Part shown: positions 32,845 through 46,230 of the stretch, one piece after another
Numbering within the stretch: the stretch's first letter is position 1
How the letters are laid out: every line of letters starts with the position of its first letter
Source: Arenicola marina
Taxonomy: Eukaryota > Annelida > Polychaeta > Arenicolidae
NCBI GenBank assembly: GCA_964019135.1
Contig: OZ025265.1
Location: 7,198,318-7,262,317 of the forward strand
Length of the DNA: 64,000 bases
Direction of reading: 5' to 3'
Position numbers and translations under genes: made by a program
The notes under the pieces: model-generated
Told to the model about the DNA's origin: nothing
Databases searched by the model: none
What the model saw: only the letters and a program-made list of their open reading frames with translations

Positions 32845-34328
32845 CAAAATTTGTCGGTTTGGAGGAGAAGTGGGGTTTTTGGTTTGGTAGAATGCTACTT
32901 TTCAGGTACAAATTGTGTTTTTGGCAAAAAGAATCACTTTTCTTTGGCCTATTTCCTAAATTTGGTTAATCGGGCGTGCGCGAAGGAGTCCATGATGTTA
33001 TTGATGCAAAATTTGTCGATTTAGAGGAGAAGTAGGCTTTTTTAGTTTCGTAAAAAAGCACTTTTCGGGCACTAATGGCGTTTTCGGCAAATAGAAAATC
33101 ACTTTTCTTTCGCCCATTTCCTAAATTTGGTTAATCGGGAATGCGCGAAGTAGTCCATGATGTTATTTATGCCAAAAATTTCGATTTGGAGGAAAAGTAG
33201 GCTTTTGTGGTTTCGTAAAAAAGTACTTTTTGGGTACAAATGGCGTTTTCGGAAAATAGAATCACTTCTCTTTCGCCCATTTCCTACATTTGGTTAATCG
33301 GGCATGCGCGAAGGAGTCCATGATGTTATTGATGCAAAATTTGTCGATTTGGAGGGGAAGTAGGCTTTTATAATTTCGTAAGAAAGTACTTTTCGGGTAC
33401 AAATGGCGTTTTCGGCAAATAGAAACACTTTTCTTTCGCCCATTTCCTAAATTTGGTTAATCGGGCATGCGCGAAGGAGTCCACGATGTTATTGATGCAA
33501 AATTTGTCGATTTGGAGGAGAAGTAGGCTTTTTTAGTTTCGTAAAAAAGTACTTTTCGGGTACAAATGGCGTTTTCGGCAAATAGAATCACTTTTCTTTC
33601 GCCCATTTCTTAAATTTGGTTAATCGGGCATGCGCGAAGGAGTCCACGATGTTATTGATGCAAAATTTGTCGATTTGGAGGAGAAGTAGGCTTTTTTAGT
33701 TTCGTAAAAAAGTACTTTTCGGGTACAAATGGCGTTTTCGGCAAATAGAATCACTTTTGTTTCGCCAATTTCCTAAATTTGGTTAATCGGGCATGCGCGA
33801 ACGAGTTCATGATGTTATTTATGCAAAATTTGTCGATTTGGAGGAGAAATAGGCTTTTTTAGTTTCGTAAAAAAGTACTTTTCGGGTACAAATGGCGTTT
33901 TCGGCAAATAGAATCACTTTTCTTTCGCCCATTTCCTACATTTGGTTAATCGGGCATGCGCGAAGGAGTCCATGATGTTATTGATGCAAAATTTGTCGAT
34001 TTGGAGGGGAAGTAGGCTTTTTTAATTTCGTAAGAAAGTACTTTTCGGGTACAAATGGCGTTTTCGGCAAATAGAATCACTTTTCTTTCGCCCATTTCCT
34101 AAATTTGGTTAATCGGGCATGCGCGAACGAGTCCATGATGTTATTTATGCAAAATTTGTCGATTTGGAGGAGAAGTAGGCTTTTTTAGTTTCGTAAAAAA
34201 GTACTTTTCGGGTACAAATGGCGTTTTCGGCAAATAGAATCACTTTTCTTTCGCCCATTTCCTACATTTGGTTAATCGGGCATGCGCGAAGGAGTCCATG
34301 ATGTTATTTATGCAAAATTTGTCGATTT
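32845..34328 (+). repeat. 163-bp satellite array S7 (9 monomers)
   Basis: 1484 bp. The first two units resemble an L2 linker (TTTGGCCTATTTCC, CGGGCAC, TAGAAAATCAC) and run straight into m5, so this is an L2/m5 recombinant. m6, an AAACACTTTT unit, m9, m1, m2, m3 and a CCTACATTT unit follow. Confidence 0.92.
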
Positions 34329-35098
34329 GCAGGAGTAGCCTGGATGTTGCAGAGTTTTGTAGAATTTGGATGTTGTAGAATGTTGGAAGTTTGTTGAATG
34401 TTGTTGTATGATGTTGGATGTTGTATGATGTTAGATGTAAGAAGTCGGGTATTGTGGATGTTGTATGATCTTGGGTGTTGTTGGATTGTTGTTGTTGCTG
34501 GATGTTGTTCCGTGTTGTTGAACTTGCATCTTTTCCGATGTTGTCGCATTGAGTGCGATTGGGATTGATCGTGCGCACCCCGGTTGTATGATCTTGGATG
34601 CTGGTCGACTGTTCCTATAGTTGAATGTTGTTGAGTGTTGTAGAATTTGGATGTTGTAGCATGTGGGAAGTTTTGTGGGATGGATGTTGGATGTTGTAGG
34701 TTGTTGTATGATCTTGGATATTGTTGAATGTTGGAGTGTTTAATGTCGTATGTTCATGGATGTTGGCTCTTGTAACAAGTCGGATGTTGCATGATATCAG
34801 ATGTTGTTGAATGTTGGATTGTTGTTGTTGCTGGATGTTGTTGAGTGTTGCAGAATCTGGACGCTGGATGTTGTAGGATGTTGGATTGCTGCTAGGTGTT
34901 GGTTGTTGTAGGATGTTGGGTGTTGCTGACGGTTTGATGTTGACTGTTGGATGTTGTAAGAAGTTGGGTGATGTGGAATGTTGGGTGTTTTGTGATCCTG
35001 GGGTAAGCTGTTGGATTGTTGCAGATGCTGGATGTTGTTGAGTGTTGTAGGATTTGGATCTTGTAGGATGTTGGATATTGTGGGATGTAAGATTGTTG
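34329..35098 (+). repeat. GT-L block 13 (class b, 770 bp)
   Basis: Class b with a 7-bp loss (GTTGTTGGATTGTTG in place of GTTGTTGGAAGTTGGATTG, near 34483) and GGGATGTAAGATTG at the end. Its 3' part matches the class a block at 45274. Confidence 0.92.
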
Positions 35099-35278
35099 CA
35101 AAATTTGTCGGTTTGGAGGGGAAGTGGGGTTTTTAGTTTGGTAAAATGCTACTTTTCAGGTACAAATGGTGTTTTTGGCAAATAGAATCACCTTTCTTTC
35201 GCCCATTTCCTAAATTTGGTTAATTTGGCATGGGCGATGTTAATAACACGATGTTATTGATGCAAAATTTGTCGGTTT

Positions 35279-35674
35279 GCAGGAGTAGCCTGGATGTTGC
35301 AGAGTTTTGTACAATTTGGATGTTGTAGGATGTTGGAAGTTTGTTGAATGTTGTTGTATGATGTTGGATGTTGTATGATGTTAGATGTAAGAATTTCGGT
35401 GTTGTGGATGTTGTATGATCTTGGGTGTTGTTGGAAGTTGGATTGTTGTTGTTGCTGGATGTTGTTGAGTGTTGCAGAATCTGGACGCTGGATGTTGTAG
35501 GATGTTGGATTGTTGCTAGGTGTTGGATGTTGTAAGAAGTTGGGTGATGTGGAATGTTGGGTGCTTTGTGATCCTGGGGTAAGCTGTTGGATTGTTGCAG
35601 ATGCTGGATGTTGTTGAGTGTTGTAGGATTTGGATCTTGTAGGATGTTGGATATTGTGGGATGTTAGATTGTTG
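35279..35674 (+). repeat. GT-S block 10 (396 bp)
   Basis: 35 bp shorter than the 431-bp form. The loss lies between two TGTTGG words, so CTAGGTGTTGG joins directly to ATGTTGTAAGAAG. The same loss recurs at 46231, 53218, 57826 and 59623. Confidence 0.92.
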
Positions 35675-37157
35675 CAAAATTTGTCGGTTTGGAGGAGAAG
35701 TGGGGTTTTTAGTTTGGTAGAATGCTACTTTTCAGGTACAAATGGTGTGTTTGGCAAATAGAATCACTTTTCTTTCGCCCATTTCCTAAATTTGGTTAAT
35801 CGGGCGTGCGCGAAGGAGTCCATGATGTTATTTATGCAAAATTTGTCGATTTGGAGGAGAAGGAGGCTTTTTTAGTTTCGTAAAAAAAGTACTTTTCGGG
35901 TACAAATGGCGTTTTCGGCAAATAGAATCACTTTTCTTGCGCCCAATTCCTAAATTTGGTTAATCGGGCATGCGCGAAGGAGTCCATGATGTTATTGATG
36001 CAAAATTTGTCGATTTGGAGGGGAAGTAGGCTTTTTTAATTTCGTAAGAAAGTACTTTTCGGGTACAAATGGCGTTTTCGGCAAATAGAATCACTTTTCT
36101 TTCGCCCATTTCCTAAATTTGGTTAATCGGGCATGCGCGAAGGAGTCCACGATGTTATTGATGCAAAATTTGTCGATTTGGAGGAGAAGTAGGCTTTTTT
36201 AGTTTCGTAAAAAAGTACTTTTCGGGTACAAATGGCGTTTTCGGCAAATAGAATCACTTTTCTTTCGCCCATTTCCTAAATTTAGTTAATCGGGCATGCG
36301 CGAACGAGTCCATTATGTTATTTATGCAAAATTTGTCGATTTGGAGGAGAAGTAGGCTTTTTTAGTTTCGTAAAAAAGTACTTTTCGGGTACAAATGGCG
36401 TTTTCGGCAAATAGAATCACTTTTCTTTCGCCTATTTCCTAAATTTGGTTAATCGGGCATGCACGAACGAGTCCATGATGTTATTAATGCAAAATTTGTC
36501 GATTTGGAGGAGAAGTAGGCTTTTTTAGTTTCGTAAAAAAGTACTTTTCGGGTACAAATGGCGTTTTCGGCAAATAGAATCACTTTTCTTTCGCCCATTT
36601 CCTAAATTTGGTTAATCGGGCATGCCTGAAGTAGTCCATGATGTTATTTATGCAAAATTTGTCGATTTGGAGGAGAAGTAGGCTTTTTTAGTTTCGTAAA
36701 AAAGTAATTTTCGGGTACAAATGGCGTTTTCGGCAAATAGAATCACTTTTCTTTGGCCTATTTCCTAAATTTGGTTAATCGGGCATGCACGAACGAGTCC
36801 ATGATGTTATTAATGCAAAATTTGTCGATTTGGAGGAGAAGTAGGCTTTTTTAGTTTCGTAAAAAAGTACTTTTCGGGTACAAATGGCGTTTTCGGCAAA
36901 TATAATCACTTTTCTTTGGCCTATTTCCTAAATTTGGTTAATCGGGCATGCACGAACGAGTCCATGATGTTATTAATGCAAAATTTGTCGATTTGGAGGA
37001 GAAGTAGGCTTTTTTAGTTTCGTAAAAAAGTACTTTTCGGGTACAAATGGCGTTTTCGGCAAATAGAATCAATTTTCTTTCGCCCATTTCCTAAATTTGG
37101 TTAATCGGGAATGCGCGAAGGAGTCCACGATGTTATTGATGCAAAATTTGTCGGTTT
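35675..37157 (+). repeat. 163-bp satellite array S8 (9 monomers + 16 bp)
   Basis: 1483 bp. Distinct monomer set: AATTTAGTTAATCGG with GTCCATTATG, CATGCCTGAAG, and three CATGCACGAACGAG units, two of them with TTTGGCCTATTTCC. It matches S11 and the last part of S15. Confidence 0.93.
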
Positions 37158-37920
37158 GCAGGAGTAGCCTGGATGTTGCAGAGTTTTGTAGAATTTGGAT
37201 GTTGTAGAATGTTGGAAGTTTGTTGAATGTTGTTGTATGATGTTGGATGTTGTATGATGTTAGATGTAAGAAGTCGGGTGTTGTGGATGTTGTATGATCT
37301 TGGGTGTTGTTGGAAGTTGGATTGTTGTTGTCGCTGGTTGTTGCTCCGTGTTGTTGAACTTGCATCTTTTCCGATGTTGTCGCATTGAGTGCGATTGGGA
37401 TTGATCGTGCGCACCCCGGTTGTTTGATCTTGGATGCTGGTCGATTGTTGCTATTGTTGAATGTTGTTGAGTGTTGTAGAATTTGGATGTTGTAGCATGT
37501 GGGAAGTTTTGTGGGAGGGATGTTGGATGTTGTAGGTTGTTGTATGATCTTGGATATTGTTGAATGTTGGAGTGTTTATGTTGGTATGTTCATGGATGTT
37601 GGCTGTTGTAAGAAGTCGGATGTTGCATGATATCAGATGTTGTTGAATGTTGGATTGTTGTTGTTGCTGGATGTTGTTGAGTGTTGCAGAATCTGGACGC
37701 TGGATGTTGTAGGATGTTGGATTGTTGCTAGGTGTTGGTTGTTGTAGGATGTTGGTTTGATGTTGACTGTTGGATGTTGTAAGAAGTTGGGTGATGTGGA
37801 ATGTTGGGTGCTTTGTGATCCTGGGGTAAGCTGTTGGATTGTTGCAGATGCTGGATGTTGTTGAGTGTTGTAGGATTTGGATCTGTAGGATGTTGGATAT
37901 TGTGGGATGTTAGATTGTTG
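37158..37920 (+). repeat. GT-L block 14 (class a, 763 bp), solitary
   Basis: The only block of its cluster. It combines a class a start with the 13-bp loss typical of GT-S and the one-base loss in GGATCTGTAGG (777-13-1). Confidence 0.92.
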
Positions 37921-39565
37921 CAAAATTTGTCGGTTTGGAGGAGAAGTGGGGTTTTTAGTTTGGTAGAATGCTACTTTTCAGGTACAAATGGTGTGTTTGG
38001 CAAATAGAATCACTTTTCTTTCGCCCATTTCCTACATTTGGTTAATCGGGCATGCGCGAAGGAGTCCATGATGTTATTAATGGAAAATTTGTCGATTTGG
38101 AGGAGAAGTAGGCTTTTTTAGTTTCGTAAAAAAGTACTTTTCGGGTACAAATGGCGTTTTCGGCAAATAGAATCACTTTTCTTTCGCCCATTTCTTAAAT
38201 TTGGTTAATCGGGCATGCGCGAAGGAGTCCACGATGTTATTGATGCAAAATTTGTCGATTTGGAGGAGAAGTAGGCTTTTTTAGTTTCGTAAAAAAGTAC
38301 TTTTCGGGTACAAATGGCGTTTTCGGCAAATATAATCACTCTTCTCTCGCCCATTTCCTAAATTTGGTTAATCGGGCATGCGCGAAGTAGTCCATGATGT
38401 TATTTACGCCAAAAATTTCAATTTGGAGGAAAAGTAGGCTTTTGTGGTTTCGTAAAAAAGTACTTTTTGGGTACAAATGGCGTTTTCGGAAAATAGAATC
38501 ACTTCTCTTTCGCCCATTTCCTACATTTGGTTAATCGGGCATGCGCGAAGGAGTCCATGATGTTATTGATGCAAAATTTGTCGATTTGGAGGGGAAGTAG
38601 GCTTTTTTAATTTCGTAAGAAAGTACTTTTCGGGTACAAATGGCGTTTTCGGCAAATAGAAACACTTTTCTTTCGCCCATTTCCTAAATTTGGTTAATCG
38701 GGCATGCGCGAAGGAGTCCACGATGTTATTGATGCAAAATTTGTCGATTTGGAGGAGAAGTAGGCTTTTTTAGTTTCGTAAAAAAGTACTTTTCGGGTAC
38801 AAATGGCGTTTTCGGCAAATAGAATCACTTTTCTTTCGCCCATTTCTTAAATTTGGTTAATCGGGCATGCGCGAAGGAGTCCACGATGTTATTGATGCAA
38901 AATTTGTCGATTTGGAGGAGAAGTAGGCTTTTTTAGTTTCGTAAAAAAGTACTTTTCGGGTACAAATGGCGTTTTCGGCAAATAGAATCACTTTTGTTTC
39001 GCCAATTTCCTAAATTTGGTTAATCGGGCATGCGCGAACGAGTTCATGATGTTATTTATGCAAAATTTGTCGATTTGGAGGAGAAATAGGCTTTTTTAGT
39101 TTCGTAAAAAAGTACTTTTCGGGTACAAATGGCGTTTTCGGCAAATAGAATCACTTTTCTTTCGCCCATTTCCTACATTTGGTTAATCGGGCATGCGCGA
39201 AGGAGTCCATGATGTTATTGATGCAAAATTTGTCGATTTGGAGGGGAAGTAGGCTTTTTTAATTTCGTAAGAAAGTACTTTTCGGGTACAAATGGCGTTT
39301 TCGGCAAATAGAATCACTTTTCTTTCGCCCATTTCCTAAATTTGGTTAATCGGGCATGCGCGAACGAGTCCATGATGTTATTTATGCAAAATTTGTCGAT
39401 TTGGAGGAGAAGTAGGCTTTTTTAGTTTCGTAAAAAAGTACTTTTCGGGTACAAATGGCGTTTTCGGCAAATAGAATCACTTTTCTTTCGCCCATTTCCT
39501 ACATTTGGTTAATCGGGCATGCGCGAAGGAGTCCATGATGTTATTTATGCAAAATTTGTCGATTT
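37921..39565 (+). repeat. 163-bp satellite array S9 (10 monomers)
   Basis: 1645 bp. Order: GT-flank/CCTACATTT hybrid, m9-like, m5 (TTTACGCCAAAAATTTC), m6, AAACACTTTT unit, m9, m1, m2, m3, CCTACATTT unit. Same order as S12. Confidence 0.93.
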
Positions 39566-40332
39566 GCAGGAGTAGCCTGGATGTTGCAGAGTTTTGTAGA
39601 ATTTGGATGTTGTAGAATGTTGGAAGTTTGTTGAATGTTGTTGTATGATGTTGGATGTTGTATGATGTTAGATGTAAGAAGTCGGGTATTGTGGATGTTG
39701 TATGATCTTGGGTGTTGTTGGAAGTTGGATTGTTGTTGTTGCTGGATGTTGTTCCGTGTTGTTGAACTTGCATCTTTTCCGATGTTGTCGCATTGAGTGC
39801 GATTGGGATTGATCGTGCGCACCCCGGTTGTATGATCTTGGATGCTGGTCGACTGTTCCTATAGTTGAATGTTGTTGAGTGTTGTAGAATTTGGATGTTG
39901 TAGCATGTGGGAAGTTTTGTGGGATGGATGTTGGATGTTGTAGGTTGTTGTATGATCTTGGATATTGTTGAATGTTGGAGTGTTTAATGTCGTATGTTCA
40001 TGGATGTTGGCTGTTGTAACAAGTCGGATGCTGCATGATATCAGATGTTGTTGAATGTTGGATTGTTGTTGTTGCTGGATGTTGTTGAGTGTTGCAGAAT
40101 CTGGACGCTGGATGTTGTAGGATGTTGGATTGCTGCTAGGTGTTGGTTGTTGTAGGATGTTGGGTGTTGCTGACGGTTTGATGTTGACTGTTGGATGTTG
40201 TAAGAAGTTGGGTGATGTGGAATGTTGGGTGTTTTGTGATCCTGTTGGATTGTTGCAGATGCTGGATGTTGTTGAGTGTTGTAGGATTTGGATCTTGTAG
40301 GATGTTGGATATTGTGGGATGTTGGATTGTTG
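39566..40332 (+). repeat. GT-L block 15 (class b, 767 bp)
   Basis: Class b with the 10-bp GATCCTG shortening. First block of cluster IX. Confidence 0.92.
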
Positions 40333-40510
40333 CAAAATTTGTCGGTTTGGAGGGGAAGTGGGGTTTTTAGTTTGGTAGAATGCTACTTTTCAGGTACAAA
40401 TGGTGTTTTTGGCAAATAGAATCACTTTTCTTTCGCACATTTCCTAAATTTGGTTAATCGGGCGTGCGCGAAGGAGTCCATGATGTTATTGATGCAAAAT
40501 TTGTCGGTTT

Positions 40511-40941
40511 GCAGGAGTACCCTGGATGTTGCAGAGTTTTGTACAATTTGGATGTTGTAGGATGTTGGAAGTTTGTTGAATGTTGTTGTATGATGTTGGA
40601 TGTTGTATGATGTTAGATGTAAGAATTTCGGTGTTGTGGATGTTGTATGATCTTGGGTGTTGTTGGAAGTTGGATTGTTGTTGTTGCTGGATGTTGTTGA
40701 GTGTTGCAGAATCTGGACGCTGGATGTTGTAGGATGTTGGATTGTTGCTAGGTGTTGGTTGTTGTAGGATATTGGTTTGATGTTGACTGTTGGATGTTGT
40801 AAGAAGTTGGGTGATGTGGAATGTTGGGTGTTTTGTGATCCTGGGGTAAGCTGTTGGATTGTTGCAGATGCTGGATGTTGTTGAGTGTTGTAGGATTTGG
40901 ATCTTGTAGGATGTTGGATATTGTGGGATGTTAGATTGTTG
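40511..40941 (+). repeat. GT-S block 11 (431 bp)
   Basis: GTACCCTGG start. Duplicate of the block at 30683. Confidence 0.92.
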
Positions 40942-41121
40942 CAAAATTTGTCGGTTTGGAGGGGAAGTGGGGTTTTTAGTTTGGTAAAATGCTACTTTTC
41001 AGGTACAAATTGTGTTTTTGGCAAATAGAATCACCTTTCTTTCGCCCATTTCCTAAATTTGGTTAATTTGGCATGGGCGATGTTAATAACACGATGTTAT
41101 TGATGCAAAATTTGTCGGTTT

Positions 41122-41552
41122 GCAGGAGTAGCCTGGATGTTGCAGAGTTTTGTACAATTTGGATGTTGTAGGATGTTGGAAGTTTGTTGAATGTTGTTGT
41201 ATGATGTTGGATGTTGTATGATGTTAGATGTAAGAATTTCGGTGTTGTGGATGTTGTATGATCTTGGGTGTTGCTGGAAGTTGGATTGTTGTTGTTGCTG
41301 GATGTTGTTGAGTGTTGCAGAATCTGGACGCTGGATGTTGTAGGATGTTGGATTGTTGCTAGGTGTTGGTTGTTGTAGGATGTTGGTTTGATGTTGACTG
41401 TTGGATGTTGTAAGAAGTTGGGTGATGTGGAATGTTGGGTGTTTTGTGATCCTGGGGTAAGCTGTTGGATTGTTGCAGATGCTGGATGTTGTTGAGTGTT
41501 GTAGGATTTGGATCTTGTAGGATGTTGGATATTGTGGGATGTTGGATTGTTG
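41122..41552 (+). repeat. GT-S block 12 (431 bp)
   Basis: GTTGCTGGAAGTTGG variant. Duplicate of the block at 31294. Confidence 0.92.
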
Positions 41553-41895
41553 CAAAATTTGTCGGTTTGGAGGGGAAGTGGGGTTTTTGGTTTGGTAGAA
41601 TGCTACTTTTCAGGTACAAATTGTGTTTTTGGCAAATAGAATCACTTTTCTTTCGCACATTTCCTAAATTTGCTTAATCGGGCGTGCGCGAAGGAGTCCA
41701 TGATGTTATTGATGCAAAATTTGTCGATTTGGAGGAGAAGTAGGACTTTTTAGTTTCGTAAAAAAGCACTTTTCGGGCACAAATGGCGTTTTCGGCAAAT
41801 AGAAAATCACTTTTCTTTCGCCCATTTCCTAAATTTGGTTAATCGGGAATGCGCGAAGGAGTCCACGATGTTATTGATGCAAAATTTGTCGGTTT

Positions 41896-42671
41896 GCAGG
41901 AGTAGCCTGGATGTTGCAGAGTTTTGTAGAATTTGGATGTTGTAGAATGTTGGAAGTTTGTTGAATGTTGTTGTATGATGTTGGATGTTGTATGATGTTA
42001 GATGTAAGAAGTCGGGTGTTGTGGATGTTGTATGATCTTGGGTGTTGTTGGAAGTTGGATTGTTGTTGTCGCTGGTTTTTGCTCCGTGTTGTTGAACTTG
42101 CATCTTTTCCGATGTTGTCGCATTGAGTGCGATTGGGATTGATCGTGCGCACCCCGGTTGTTTGATCTTGGATGCTGGTCGATTGTTGCTATTGTTGAAT
42201 GTTGTTGAGTGTTGTAGAATTTGGATGTTGTAGCATGTGGGAAGTTTTGTGGGAGGGATGTTGGATGTTGTAGGTTGTTGTATGATCTTGGATATTGTTG
42301 AATGTTGGAGTGTTTATGTTGGTATGTTCATGGATGTTGGCTGTTGTAACAAGTCGGATGTTGCATGATATCAGATGTTGTTGAATGTTGGATTGTTGTT
42401 GTTGCTGGATGTTGTTGAGTGTTGCAGAATCTGGACGCTGGATGTTGTAGGATGTTGGATTGCTGCTAGGTGTTGGTTGTTGTAGGATGTTGGGTGTTGC
42501 TGACGGTTTGATGTTGACTGTTGGATGTTGTAAGAAGTTGGGTGATGTGGAATGTTGGGTGCTTTGTGATCCTGGGGTAAGCTGTTGGATTGTTGCAGAT
42601 GCTGGATGTTGTTGAGTGTTGTAGGATTTGGACCTGTATGAAGGTGGATATTGTGGGATGTTAGATTGTTG
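41896..42671 (+). repeat. GT-L block 16 (class a', 776 bp)
   Basis: Class a' with a private cluster of changes near the end (GGACCTGTATGAAGGTGG around 42630), the most diverged stretch of any block. Last block of cluster IX. Confidence 0.92.
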
Positions 42672-44153
42672 CAAAATTTGTCGGTTTGGAGGAGAAGTGG
42701 GGTTTTTAGTTTGGTAGAATGCTACTTTTCAGGTACAAATGGTGTGTTTGGCAAATAGAATCACTTTTCTTTCGCCCATTTCCTAAATTTGGTTAATCGG
42801 GCATGCGCGAAGGAGTCCACGATGTTATTGATGCAAAATTTGTCGATTTGGAGGAGAAGTAGGCTTTTTTAGTTTCGTAAAAAAGTACTTTTCGGGTACA
42901 AATGGCGTTTTCGGCAAATAGAATCACTCTTCTCTCGCCCATTTCCTAAATTTGGTTAATCGGGCATGCGCGAAGTAGTCCATGATGTTATTTATGCCAA
43001 AAATTTCGATTTGGAGGAAAAGTAGGCTTTTGTGGTTTCGTAAAAAAGTACTTTTTGGGTACAAATGGCGTTTTCGGAAAATAGAATCACTTCTCTTTCG
43101 CCCATTTCCTACATTTGGTTAATCGGGCATGCGCGAAGGAGTCCATGATGTTATTGATGCAAAATTTGTCGATTTGGAGGGGAAGTAGGCTTTTTTAATT
43201 TCGTAAGAAAGTACTTTTCGGGTACAAATGGCGTTTTCGGCAAATAGAAACACTTTTCTTTCGCCCATTTCCTAAATTTGGTTAATCGGGCATGCGCGAA
43301 GGAGTCCACGATGTTATTGATGCAAAATTTGTCGATTTGGAGGAGAAGTAGGCTTTTTTAGTTTCGTAAAAAAGTACTTTTCGGGTACAAATGGCGTTTT
43401 CGGCAAATAGAATCACTTTTCTTTCGCCCATTTCTTAAATTTGGTTAATCGGGCATGCGCGAAGGAGTCCACGATGTTATTGATGCAAAATTTGTCGATT
43501 TGGAGGAGAAGTAGGCTTTTTTAGTTTCGTAAAAAAGTACTTTTCGGGTACAAATGGCGTTTTCGGCAAATAGAATCACTTTTGTTTCGCCAATTTCCTA
43601 AATTTGGTTAATCGGGCATGCGCGAACGAGTTCATGATGTTATTTATGCAAAATTTGTCGATTTGGAGGAGAAATAGGCTTTTTTAGTTTCGTAAAAAAG
43701 TACTTTTCGGGTACAAATGGCGTTTTCGGCAAATAGAATCACTTTTCTTTCGCCCATTTCCTACATTTGGTTAATCGGGCATGCGCGAAGGAGTCCATGA
43801 TGTTATTGATGCAAAATTTGTCGATTTGGAGGGGAAGTAGGCTTTTTTAATTTCGTAAGAAAGTACTTTTCGGGTACAAATGGCGTTTTCGGCAAATAGA
43901 ATCACTTTTCTTTCGCCCATTTCCTAAATTTGGTTAATCGGGCATGCGCGAACGAGTCCATGATGTTATTTATGCAAAATTTGTCGATTTGGAGGAGAAG
44001 TAGGCTTTTTTAGTTTCGTAAAAAAGTACTTTTCGGGTACAAATGGCGTTTTCGGCAAATAGAATCACTTTTCTTTCGCCCATTTCCTACATTTGGTTAA
44101 TCGGGCATGCGCGAAGGAGTCCATGATGTTATTGATGCAAAATTTGTCGATTT
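42672..44153 (+). repeat. 163-bp satellite array S10 (9 monomers)
   Basis: 1482 bp. GT-flank unit, CACTCTTCTCTCGCCC unit, m5, m6, AAACACTTTT unit, m9, m1, m2, m3 and a CCTACATTT unit ending ATTGATGC rather than ATTTATGC. Confidence 0.93.
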
Positions 44154-44930
44154 GCAGGAGTAGCCTGGATGTTGCAGAGTTTTGTAGAATTTGGATGTTG
44201 TAGAATGTTGGAAGTTTGTTGAATGTTGTTGTATGATGTTGGATGTTGTATGATGTTAGATGTAAGAAGTCGGGTATTGTGGATGTTGTATGATCTTGGG
44301 TGTTGTTGGAAGTTGGATTGTTGTTGTTGCTGGATGTTGTTCCGTGTTGTTGAACTTGCATCTTTTCCGATGTTGTCGCATTGAGTGCGATTGGGATTGA
44401 TCGTGCGCACCCCGGTTGTATGATCTTGGATGCTGGTCGACTGTTCCTATAGTTGAATGTTGTTGAGTGTTGTAGAATTTGGATGTTGTAGCATGTGGGA
44501 AGTTTTGTGGGAGGGATGTTGGATGTTGTAGGTTGTTGTATGATCTTGGATATTGTTGAATGTTGGAGTGTTTAATGTCGTATGTTCATGGATGTTGGCT
44601 CTTGTAACAAGTCGGATGCTGCATGATATCAGATGTTGTTGAATGTTGGATTGTTGTTGTTGCTGGATGTTGTTGAGTGTTGCAGAATCTGGACGCTGGA
44701 TGTTGTAGGATGTTGGATTGCTGCTAGGTGTTGGTTGTTGTAGGATGTTGGGTGTTGCTGACGGTTTGATGTTGACTGTTGGATGTTGTAAGAAGTTGGG
44801 TGATGTGGAATGTTGGGTGTTTTGTGATCCTGGGGTAAGCTGTTGGATTGTTGCAGATGCTGGATGTTGTTGAGTGTTGTAGGATTTGGATCTTGTAGGA
44901 TGTTGGATATTGTGGGATGTTGGATTGTTG
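44154..44930 (+). repeat. GT-L block 17 (class b, 777 bp)
   Basis: Class b, full length, with GGGAGGGATG (a class a mark) and GGCTCTTGTAACAAG. First block of cluster X, leading into an L2 linker with TTTGGCCTATTTCC and GATTTAGAGG. Confidence 0.92.
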
Positions 44931-45273
44931 CAAAATTTGTCGGTTTGGAGGGGAAGTGGGGTTTTTGGTTTGGTAGAATGCTACTTTTCAGGTACAAATT
45001 GTGTTTTTGGCAAATAGAATCACTTTTCTTTGGCCTATTTCCTAAATTTGGTTAATCGGGCGTGCGCGAAGGAGTCCATGATGTTATTGATGCAAAATTT
45101 GTCGATTTAGAGGAGAAGTAGGCTTTTTTAGTTTCGTAAAAAAGCACTTTTCGGGCACTAATGGCGTTTTCGGCAAATAGAAAATCACTTTTCTTTCGCC
45201 CATTTCCTAAATTTGGTTAATCGGGAATGCGCGAAGGAGTCCACGATGTTATTGATGCAAAATTTGTCGGTTT

Positions 45274-46050
45274 GCAGGAGTAGCCTGGATGTTGCAGAGT
45301 TTTGTAGAATTTGGATGTTGTAGAATGTTGGAAGTTTGTTGAATGTTGTTGTATGATGTTGGATGTTGTATGATGTTAGATGTAAGAAGTCGGGTGTTGT
45401 GGATGTTGTATGATCTTGGGTGTTGTTGGAAGTTGGATTGTTGTTGTCGCTGGTTGTTGCTCCGTGTTGTTGAACTTGCATCTTTTCCGATGTTGTCGCA
45501 TTGAGTGCGATTGGGATTGATCGTGCGCACCCCGGTTGTTTGATCTTGGATGCTGGTCGATTGTTGCTATTGTTGAATGTTGTTGAGTGTTGTAGAATTT
45601 GGATGTTGTAGCATGTGGGAAGTTTTGTGGGAGGGATGTTGGATGTTGTAGGTTGTTGTATGATCTTGGATATTGTTGAATGTTGGAGTGTTTATGTTGG
45701 TATGTTCATGGATGTTGGCTGTTGTAAGAAGTCGGATGTTGCATGATATCAGATGTTGTTGAATGTTGGATTGTTGTTGTTGCTGGATGTTGTTGAGTGT
45801 TGCAGAATCTGGACGCTGGATGTTGTAGGATGTTGGATTGCTGCTAGGTGTTGGTTGTTGTAGGATGTTGGGTGTTGCTGACGGTTTGATGTTGACTGTT
45901 GGATGTTGTAAGAAGTTGGGTGATGTGGAATGTTGGGTGTTTTGTGATCCTGGGGTAAGCTGTTGGATTGTTGCAGATGCTGGATGTTGTTGAGTGTTGT
46001 AGGATTTGGATCTTGTAGGATGTTGGATATTGTGGGATGTTAGATTGTTG
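45274..46050 (+). repeat. GT-L block 18 (class a, 777 bp)
   Basis: Standard class a. Matches the block at 52261 at an offset of 6987 bp, together with both its flanks. Confidence 0.92.
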
Positions 46051-46230
46051 CAAAATTTGTCGGTTTGGAGGGGAAGTGGGGTTTTTAGTTTGGTAAAATG
46101 CTACTTTTCAGGTACAAATGGTGTTTTTGGCAAATAGAATCACCTTTCTTTCGCCCATTTCCTAAATTTGGTTAATTTGGCATGGGCGATGTTAATAACA
46201 CGATGTTATTGATGCAAAATTTGTCGGTTT

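Larger units (their letters stand above)
34780..40010 (+). repeat. Dispersed duplicate of 45732-50961
   Basis: Constant offset of 10952 bp up to S11, where one T is lost near 47823, then 10951 bp. Includes S8/S11, the solitary block, S9/S12 and the start of the next class b block. Boundaries are approximate. Confidence 0.85.

Noticed and set aside
32543-32911. Minus-strand frames of 122-161 codons in blocks such as 32068 and 42189
   Set aside because: Length and frame depend on the one-base and 13-bp indels. No conservation pattern suggests selection on protein.
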